Positions 58,840 to 64,000 of a DNA stretch of 64,000 nucleotides are shown piece after piece (the first letter of the stretch is position 1; every line of letters begins with the position of its first letter). Location of the stretch: positions 2,170,001 to 2,234,000 of the forward strand of contig CAVTJG010000009.1 in assembly GCA_963735025.1 (NCBI GenBank). Direction: 5' to 3'. This DNA is from JAABRB01 sp963735025 (GTDB lineage: Bacteria > Pseudomonadota > Gammaproteobacteria > Burkholderiales > SG8-39). A model generated the notes under the pieces. It saw nothing but the letters and a program-made list of their open reading frames with translations, ran no database searches and was not told the origin of the DNA. The translations under genes were made by a program, and so were the position numbers.

Positions 58840-61242
58840 ATGAGATTCCCGGAATCCTGGCTGCGCACGCTGGTCGATCCGCCGCTCTCCACGAAGGAGC
58901 TCGCGACGACGCTCACGATGGCGGGACTCGAAGTCGAGTCGCTCGAGCCCGTCGCGCCGCCATTCGCGAAAGTCGTCGTCGCGCAGGTGCTCGATGTCAC
59001 CAAGCACCCGAACGCCGACAAGCTCTCGCTCTGCCAGGTCGATGCGGGGCAGGGCAGTCCGCTATCGATCGTGTGCGGGGCCCCGAACGTGAAGGCCGGC
59101 ATGAAGGTGCCCTGCGCGCTCGTCGGGGCCGAGCTCTCCGGCGGAGTGAAGATCAAGCAGGCGAAGGTGCGAGGCGTCGAATCGAACGGCATGCTCTGCT
59201 CGGCGCGCGAGCTCGGTCTCTCCGACGAGCACGCCGGTATCCTCGAGTTGCCGGGCGACGCCAAGGTCGGCGAAGACTTCCGCAAATATGCTCGCCTTGA
59301 CGATCAGTTGTTCACGCTCAAGCTGACGCCCAACCGGGGCGACTGCTTGTCGCTGCTCGGCATTGCGCGGGAAGTCTCGTGCCTCACCGGCGCGGCGCTG
59401 CGCGAGCCGAAACACCATCCGGTCAAGAACGCGATCGACGACGTTCGCTCGATCCAGCTCGCGAATCCGGAAGGGTGCCCGCGCTATTGCGGCAGAATCA
59501 TCCGTGGGGTGAATGCGCGCGCGGCGACGCCCGCGTGGATGATCGAGCGCCTCGAGCGCGCGGGGTTGCGCTCGATCAGCGCCATCGTCGACGTGACCAA
59601 TTACGTGATGCTCGAGATCGGTCAGCCGCTGCACGCGTTCGACAACGCCAAGCTCGAAGGCGCGGTGATCGTGCGCTGGGCGAAGCCCGGCGAGAAGCTC
59701 GTGCTGATCAACGGCAAGGAGCACGTGCTCGACCCCGACATCCTGATGATCGCCGATGAGCGCAAGGCGCTCGCCCTCGGCGGCATCATGGGCGGTCTCG
59801 AGAGCGAGATCTCGCTCGACACCACGGACGTGTTCCTGGAGGCCGCGTTCTTCAGTCCGGGCGCGATTGCCGGCCGGCCGCGCCGGCTGAACATGACGAG
59901 CGACGCGTCCTATCGCTTCGAGCGCGGCGTGGACCCCGAGGTGGCGGTGCGCGGAATGGAGCGTGCCACCGAGCTCGTCCTCGCGATCTGCGGCGGGAGC
60001 GCCGGGCCGATCAGCGAGGCGCGCGACGTCGCGCACCTGCCGGCGCGCAAACCCGTGACGCTGCGCACCGGCCGCGCCGCAAAGCTGCTCGGCGTGCGGC
60101 TCGGCGCCGAGGACATCGCGCGCATCCTCGACCAGCTCAAGCTTTCTTTCGAGCGTCATGTCGACGAGTTCAGTGTTACGCCGCCCTCGCACCGCTTCGA
60201 CATCGAGATCGAGGAAGACCTCGTCGAGGAAGTTGCGCGCGTGCACGGGTACGACAACATTCCCACACGTCCGCCGACCGCGCCGACCGAGATGCTGCCG
60301 CAGCGCGAGGAGGAGCGCTCGCACTGGCAGCTCAAGCACGTCCTGTGCGATCGCGAGTACTTCGAAGTCATCAACTACAGCTTCGTCGATGCCGCCTGGG
60401 AAGCCGATTTTGCCGGCAATACGGATCCGATCCGTCTCGAGAATCCGATCGCCGAGCAGATGGGTGTGATGCGCTCATCGCTGATCGGCGGACTGGTCGC
60501 GACCCTGCGCCACAACCTCGCGCGCAAGGTCGACCGGGTGCGCGTGTTCGAGAGCGGGCGCGCGTTCCTGCGCACCGACGCGGCGCCGGACGAGCGGCGT
60601 CCGGATTACGCGGTCAAGGGCTACCGACAGCCGCGCCGGATCGCCGGACTCGCTTACGGCCTTGCGCTCGACGAGCAGTGGGGCGAGGCGGCGCGGCCGG
60701 TCGACTTCTTCGACGTGAAGGGCGACGTGGAGGCATTGATTGCGCCGCAGCGCGCCGAATTCGTGAAGGCGACGCATCCGGCCCTGCATCCGGGGCGTTC
60801 CGCCCGCGTCGAACTGGCGGGCAAAGCCATCGGCTGGATCGGCGAAATCCACCCCCGCTGGCAGCAGCAATACGAGCTTGCCGCCCCAGCGGTGGTCTTC
60901 GAGCTCGATCTGGATCCCCTGCTGGTGGTGGGACTGCCGAAATACCGCGAGGTCTCCCGGTTTCCGGCGGTCGTCCGCGACCTCGCAGTGGTGGTGGATG
61001 AAACGGCCCCGGCCAGAGTCCTCCTGGCCGCCCTGTTCGCGGATCGTCCACCCATCGTTCAGGATGTGAAATTGTTCGATATTTACCGAGGTTCCGGTGT
61101 GGAAAAAGGCCGAAAAAGCCTTGCGTTCCGGGTAGTTATGCAAGATACTGCCCGGACACTCACCGACGGTGAGGTAGACGCCGCAATGGCCCGCCTGACC
61201 GAGATTTTGGCCAGCCGGTACGGCGCAAAATTAAGGTCCTAG
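58840..61242 (+). CDS. pheT: Phenylalanyl-tRNA synthetase beta subunit
   Basis: An 800-residue protein starting MRFPESWLRTLVDPPLSTKE. It has the EMAP/OB-type tRNA-binding region (LDVTKHPNADKLSLCQVDAG), the B3/B4 editing domain, B5 (IEIEEDLVEEVARVHGYDNI), and the C-terminal anticodon-binding fold (YRGSGVEKGRKSLAFRVVMQ). The ATG is at 58840, adjacent to the pheS stop. ihfA follows after 9 bases, the usual pheT-ihfA pair. Confidence 0.98.
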   Translation: MRFPESWLRTLVDPPLSTKELATTLTMAGLEVESLEPVAPPFAKVVVAQVLDVTKHPNADKLSLCQVDAGQGSPLSIVCGAPNVKAGMKVPCALVGAELSGGVKIKQAKVRGVESNGMLCSARELGLSDEHAGILELPGDAKVGEDFRKYARLDDQLFTLKLTPNRGDCLSLLGIAREVSCLTGAALREPKHHPVKNAIDDVRSIQLANPEGCPRYCGRIIRGVNARAATPAWMIERLERAGLRSISAIVDVTNYVMLEIGQPLHAFDNAKLEGAVIVRWAKPGEKLVLINGKEHVLDPDILMIADERKALALGGIMGGLESEISLDTTDVFLEAAFFSPGAIAGRPRRLNMTSDASYRFERGVDPEVAVRGMERATELVLAICGGSAGPISEARDVAHLPARKPVTLRTGRAAKLLGVRLGAEDIARILDQLKLSFERHVDEFSVTPPSHRFDIEIEEDLVEEVARVHGYDNIPTRPPTAPTEMLPQREEERSHWQLKHVLCDREYFEVINYSFVDAAWEADFAGNTDPIRLENPIAEQMGVMRSSLIGGLVATLRHNLARKVDRVRVFESGRAFLRTDAAPDERRPDYAVKGYRQPRRIAGLAYGLALDEQWGEAARPVDFFDVKGDVEALIAPQRAEFVKATHPALHPGRSARVELAGKAIGWIGEIHPRWQQQYELAAPAVVFELDLDPLLVVGLPKYREVSRFPAVVRDLAVVVDETAPARVLLAALFADRPPIVQDVKLFDIYRGSGVEKGRKSLAFRVVMQDTARTLTDGEVDAAMARLTEILASRYGAKLRS

Positions 61243-61251
61243 GGAGAAGCG

Positions 61252-61566
61252 ATGACGCTCACTAAGGCGGAGCTCGCCGACATGCTCTTTGAGAAAGTCG
61301 GCCTCAACAAGCGTGAGGCCAAGGACATGGTCGAGGCCTTCTTCGAGGAAATCCGGGTCGCGCTCGAGAACGGCGAAAGCGTGAAGCTCTCCGGATTCGG
61401 CAATTTCCAGCTGCGCGACAAGCCCCAGCGCCCCGGCCGGAATCCCAAGACCGGCGAGGAAATCCCCATCACGGCGCGGCGGGTCGTCACTTTCCACGCC
61501 AGCCAGAAGCTCAAAGCCCTCGTCGAAGAGGCTCACGGTGGAAGCGGGCAAGAGCAGCAAGGTTAG
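61252..61566 (+). CDS. ihfA: Integration host factor alpha subunit
   Basis: A 104-residue DNA-bending protein that works as a heterodimer with IhfB. The HU/IHF signature GFGNFQLRDKPQRPGRNPKT is complete, with LTKAELADMLFEKVGLNKRE at the start. The ATG at 61252 follows GGGAGAAGC. The 3' end overlaps the MerR-family gene by 29 bases in another frame. Confidence 0.97.
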   Translation: MTLTKAELADMLFEKVGLNKREAKDMVEAFFEEIRVALENGESVKLSGFGNFQLRDKPQRPGRNPKTGEEIPITARRVVTFHASQKLKALVEEAHGGSGQEQQG

Positions 61567-61960
61567 CCTTCCGCCGATCCCGGCGAAGCGCTACTTCACC
61601 ATCGGCGAAGTAAGCGAGCTTTGCGGCGTCAAGCCGCACGTGCTGCGCTACTGGGAGCAGGAATTCACCCAGCTGAAGCCGGTCAAGCGGCGCGGCAACC
61701 GCCGCTATTACCAGCACCACGAAGTGCTCCTCATTCGCCGCATCCGCGAGCTGCTATACGAGCAGGGCTTCACCATCAGCGGCGCGCGCAACCGCCTCGA
61801 CGAGCAGGCGCGCGAGAAGCATCGCGCCCGCGAAGAGAATGGTGTTACGAACGGCGTCGGGTCTTCCGCGGCGGGCGCCACGCTCACGGCGGGCGGCAGC
61901 GTCGACTACACGAAGATCCGCCGCGAGCTGGAAGACGTTCTCGAGCTGCTCGAAGGCTGA
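61538..61960 (+). CDS. MerR-family transcriptional regulator
   Basis: A 140-residue protein. The MerR winged helix runs about 18-85 (RYFTIGEVSELCGVKPHVLR then RRGNRRYYQHHEVLLIRRIR). A short C-terminal helix for dimerisation (DYTKIRRELEDVLELLEG) follows. It lacks the cysteines of metal sensors. This small MerR gene after pheT-ihfA is a regular feature of many Proteobacteria, but its targets are unclear to me. I use the GTG at 61538, which overlaps ihfA by 29 bases. Confidence 0.87.
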   Translation: MEAGKSSKVSLPPIPAKRYFTIGEVSELCGVKPHVLRYWEQEFTQLKPVKRRGNRRYYQHHEVLLIRRIRELLYEQGFTISGARNRLDEQAREKHRAREENGVTNGVGSSAAGATLTAGGSVDYTKIRRELEDVLELLEG

Positions 61961-62033
61961 CGGGCTCGTTTCGTCGGCAACCGCATTCGGACGACATCAC
62001 TCCGACTTCTCCGATCAGAGCCAGCGCCCAGGC

Positions 62034-63053
62034 TCACCGCCGCTGCGCGAGCGAATGGCGGCGGAAGAACTGCCAGATCTCCACGTTCGCGTCGATCACA
62101 TCGGTGGGCGGCCCGAGGAGACCGTACGCGTAGACTCGCATCGTTCCGGGCCACGCATGACCCGCGCCCGAGAGTCGCCAATGCACGATGTCCGTGCCGC
62201 GGCGGCACGGCGACCATTCCAGCCTGACGGCCGAGTGATCCGCGGAAGGGGAACCCTTCCGGCCATACCGTCGTTCAACGTTCACCGGTCGGGCAGGGCA
62301 TCCCATGAATCCGCGCCAAAGCGCGAGCGTGTCGGTAACTGACGCATGCGTGGAGCGTGACTCCGCCGGGGAGAACGGCGGTCCGAGTCCGCCCGCGTAG
62401 CGCGTCAGCGGATCATCCACGCTGTGGATGTGCAGGATCGAAATCGGGGCCCGCGGCGAAAACGTCGTGAGCGCCATCGCTCCCGCAACGGGCGCGATCG
62501 CGGCGAAGCGCTCGGGCGCCTCGGCGGCAAGCCGGTAGGTCAACATTGCGCCGTTCGAGAGTCCGGTCGCGTACACGCGTGCCGGGTCCACCATGATGTG
62601 CTTCGGCAGGTCATCCAGCAGCGCGAGCACGAAACCGACGTCGTCCACGCGGCTAATCTGCGCCGGTCCGCAGCAGGCCCCGGCGTTCCATGTGAGCAGC
62701 CGGTCTGGAAACGGGCCGGTGCCATTCGGATAGACGACCACGAATCCCTCACGATCGGCCAGCCGGTCCATGCCCACGTAGCGCTGATAGCTGCGGGCGT
62801 CGTCGCTTGCGCCGTGGAAGTTCAGTATGACCGGGAGCGGATGCCCCTGTGCCGCCTGAGGCGGGACGTGCACGATCGCGCTGCGCTGCCGGCCATCGTG
62901 CGTCATGCGAAGCACATGATCGCCGGCAGCGAGCGCGGCTGCGGCGGCATCTCCCGCTGTCAGCGCGGCGGCAATGGCGAACGCGCGCGCCGTCGATCGC
63001 AGAACGGAACGGGACAGAAGCTCGCGAAGCGACGTGTGGGCGAACGGGGACAT
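62034..63053 (-). CDS. Secreted PHB-depolymerase-like esterase (LpqC type)
   Basis: A 339-residue alpha/beta-hydrolase with a signal peptide (about 1-38). The oxyanion motif ILNFHGASDD is at about 75-84. The nucleophile serine lies in ATGLSNGAMLTYRL and the C-terminal histidine in SGAGHAWPG. VDDVGFVLALLDDL contributes the usual downstream acid region. It likely hydrolyses short-chain polyester or feruloyl-type esters outside the cytoplasm. The ATG is complementary to 63051-63053. It is convergent with merR and divergent from tRNA-Pro. The substrate is inferred from the family only. Confidence 0.82.
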   Translation of the reverse strand: MSPFAHTSLRELLSRSVLRSTARAFAIAAALTAGDAAAAALAAGDHVLRMTHDGRQRSAIVHVPPQAAQGHPLPVILNFHGASDDARSYQRYVGMDRLADREGFVVVYPNGTGPFPDRLLTWNAGACCGPAQISRVDDVGFVLALLDDLPKHIMVDPARVYATGLSNGAMLTYRLAAEAPERFAAIAPVAGAMALTTFSPRAPISILHIHSVDDPLTRYAGGLGPPFSPAESRSTHASVTDTLALWRGFMGCPARPVNVERRYGRKGSPSADHSAVRLEWSPCRRGTDIVHWRLSGAGHAWPGTMRVYAYGLLGPPTDVIDANVEIWQFFRRHSLAQRR

Positions 63054-63165
63054 CTTGCCCCGGGGACGATACAGGAGCCCGGCCGATCAGGCGTCGTTCG
63101 AATCGCGATGCCGGTTGTGCCCCGCTAACTTGGCGTCGCACGGTCCGGTCGTCCCGGAATCCCTC

Positions 63166-63171
63166 TATAAT
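63166..63171 (+). promoter_or_regulatory. -10 box of tRNA-Pro
   Basis: A perfect TATAAT 12 bases before the tRNA 5' end. No clear -35 is visible at the right distance, which is not unusual for stable-RNA promoters helped by upstream factors. Confidence 0.55.
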
Positions 63172-63183
63172 CGTCGTCGCGGT

Positions 63184-63260
63184 CGGGGCGTAGCGCAGCC
63201 TGGTAGCGCACCTGCCTGGGGGGCAGGGGGTCGAGTGTTCGAATCACTTCGCCCCGACCA
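63184..63260 (+). tRNA. tRNA-Pro (anticodon GGG)
   Basis: A 77-base cloverleaf. The acceptor CGGGGCG pairs with CGCCCCG, the anticodon stem CCTGC/GCAGG encloses loop CTGGGGG with anticodon GGG, and the T-loop contains GTTCGAATC. The 3' CCA is encoded. It reads CCC and CCU codons. Confidence 0.95.
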
Positions 63261-63266
63261 AAATCC

Positions 63267-63294
63267 AATTCCTCGCCGGCAATTCCTCGCCGGC
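63267..63294. repeat. 14 bp tandem repeat after tRNA-Pro
   Basis: AATTCCTCGCCGGC occurs twice without a gap (63267-63280, 63281-63294). It lies between the tRNA and the convergent metallo-beta-lactamase-fold gene. Confidence 0.7.
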
Positions 63295-63301
63295 AATGTC
63301 G

Positions 63302-64000
63302 CTACGCGCCGAAGGTGAAGCGGCTGCCGAGGTTGTTCGCCACGACCCGGTCGGGCATGCGATGGCGCATGGCCTCGATGAAGTTCGTGCCGGTGCAATG
63401 CATGGGCAGAATGGCGTCCGGATTCAGGGCCGCGAGCTCATCGACGGTGTGGTTGATGTACTCGAGGGGCGCCACGCCGAGATGGAATCCGCCGATCACG
63501 GCGTGCAGCTTCGGGGTATTCGATACCTTCATCGCCGTTCTCACGGTATTCACGATCCCGGTGTGACCGCAGGACGAGATCACGACGAGACCGCGACCCT
63601 TCACGATGAAGCAGGTGCCCAGCTCGTCCTGATGCTCATCCAGCACCAGCGTTCCTTGCTGCTCCGCATCGGTGAAATGCTCGGCGCGTACCTTCGTGCC
63701 GCCAGTGACGTTCTCGAACGACGTCCGCTCGATCTGCCCGGTGGTGAACGGTCCTTCGAGCGCCATTGGCGTGGCGCAGCACGTCGGCACGACGTTCTGT
63801 GCGGTCAGCGCCGTGCGGTCGAGCGCACCCCAGGAGACCACTTCGCCCGTGCCGCTTTTTGGCATCCCGTCGTTGTTGCGCTTCGGCAGCCATTTTTCGC
63901 GGAAGATGGTTTCGCCGCCGACGTAAAGTGCAAGGTCGTCGCGCATGCTTGGGCGATGCTGGTTCACGAAGCCGACCAGGCCGCCGTAATGATCGCGGTG
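63302..64000 (-). CDS. Metallo-beta-lactamase-fold hydrolase, 5' end missing
   Basis: The gene enters from beyond position 64000; 232 C-terminal residues are visible. At the edge is HRDHYGGLVGF, the end of the HxHxDH metal motif. Further metal-site and family segments are VVISSCGHTGIVN, IGGFHLG and ILPMHCTGTN. This pattern resembles the group that includes archaeal MptE-like and related hydrolases. The extra histidines support a di-zinc or di-iron site. The true start and substrate cannot be seen. It is convergent with tRNA-Pro. Confidence 0.8.
   Translation of the reverse strand, partial: HRDHYGGLVGFVNQHRPSMRDDLALYVGGETIFREKWLPKRNNDGMPKSGTGEVVSWGALDRTALTAQNVVPTCCATPMALEGPFTTGQIERTSFENVTGGTKVRAEHFTDAEQQGTLVLDEHQDELGTCFIVKGRGLVVISSCGHTGIVNTVRTAMKVSNTPKLHAVIGGFHLGVAPLEYINHTVDELAALNPDAILPMHCTGTNFIEAMRHRMPDRVVANNLGSRFTFGA

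Noticed and set aside
53971..63260. tRNA genes as integration sites for a mobile island
   Set aside because: Neither tRNA-Val nor tRNA-Pro is followed by an integrase or a repeated tRNA 3' end. The flanking genes are core genes in their usual order.

Overview
This is a gene-dense, GC-rich chromosomal window that looks like the core genome of a Betaproteobacterium. The taxonomic call is an inference from gene order: trxA next to rho; leuC-leuD-leuB-asd-fimV-truA-trpF-trpB-trpA-accD-folC-dedD-cvpA-purF-metZ in one strand-consistent run; grpE-dnaK-dnaJ with hrcA nearby; and thrS-infC-rpmI-rplT-pheS-pheT-ihfA-merR. These neighbourhoods are typical of Betaproteobacteria. I see no prophage, integrase, insertion sequence, CRISPR array or rRNA.

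Layout. 1-2 kb: the 5' end of rho and all of trxA on the minus strand, then a 7Fe ferredoxin and a CBS-pair protein on plus. 2-8.9 kb: an ArsR-type regulator with a palindromic site, an LplT/PlsC-type fusion, the DUF2339-DUF3999 membrane pair, and a small hypothetical gene. 9-15.4 kb: aroC, a 1004-residue membrane/spermidine-synthase-like fusion, an MFS transporter and an M48 lipoprotein protease. 15.5-33.3 kb: the long leucine/aspartate-semialdehyde/FimV/tryptophan/fatty-acid/folate/purine/methionine run. 33.4-36 kb (minus): lpxH, two cyclophilins and a TPR protein. 36-44 kb: cysS, then on minus an orphan amino-acid-type binding protein and a three-gene set (Slam-like barrel, FecR/TbpB-like cargo with a frameshift, SPINDLY-type O-GlcNAc transferase). 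44-53.9 kb: the heat-shock cluster, a hemerythrin-type protein, hemH, hrcA, nadK and recN. 54-62 kb: tRNA-Val, thrS (frameshifted as given), infC, rpmI, rplT, pheST, ihfA and merR. 62-64 kb: a PHB-depolymerase-like esterase, tRNA-Pro and a truncated metallo-beta-lactamase-fold gene.

Most notable points. (1) Three intergenic repeat families: four REPIN-like elements of exactly 76 bp, three hairpin elements of exactly 58 bp with compensatory base changes, and CCCCTCC/GGAGGGG palindromes. (2) A SAM-II-like leader, followed by an intrinsic terminator, between a promoter and metZ. (3) A Slam-cargo-OGT operon that could be a surface-protein export and glycosylation unit. (4) An apparent +1 frameshift in thrS and at least one in the FecR/TbpB-like gene. 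(5) infC that appears to start with ATC. (6) Two kinds of heat-shock control around grpE/dnaK.

Limits: all calls are from reading the sequence and remembered family features. No database search, folding or alignment program was run.
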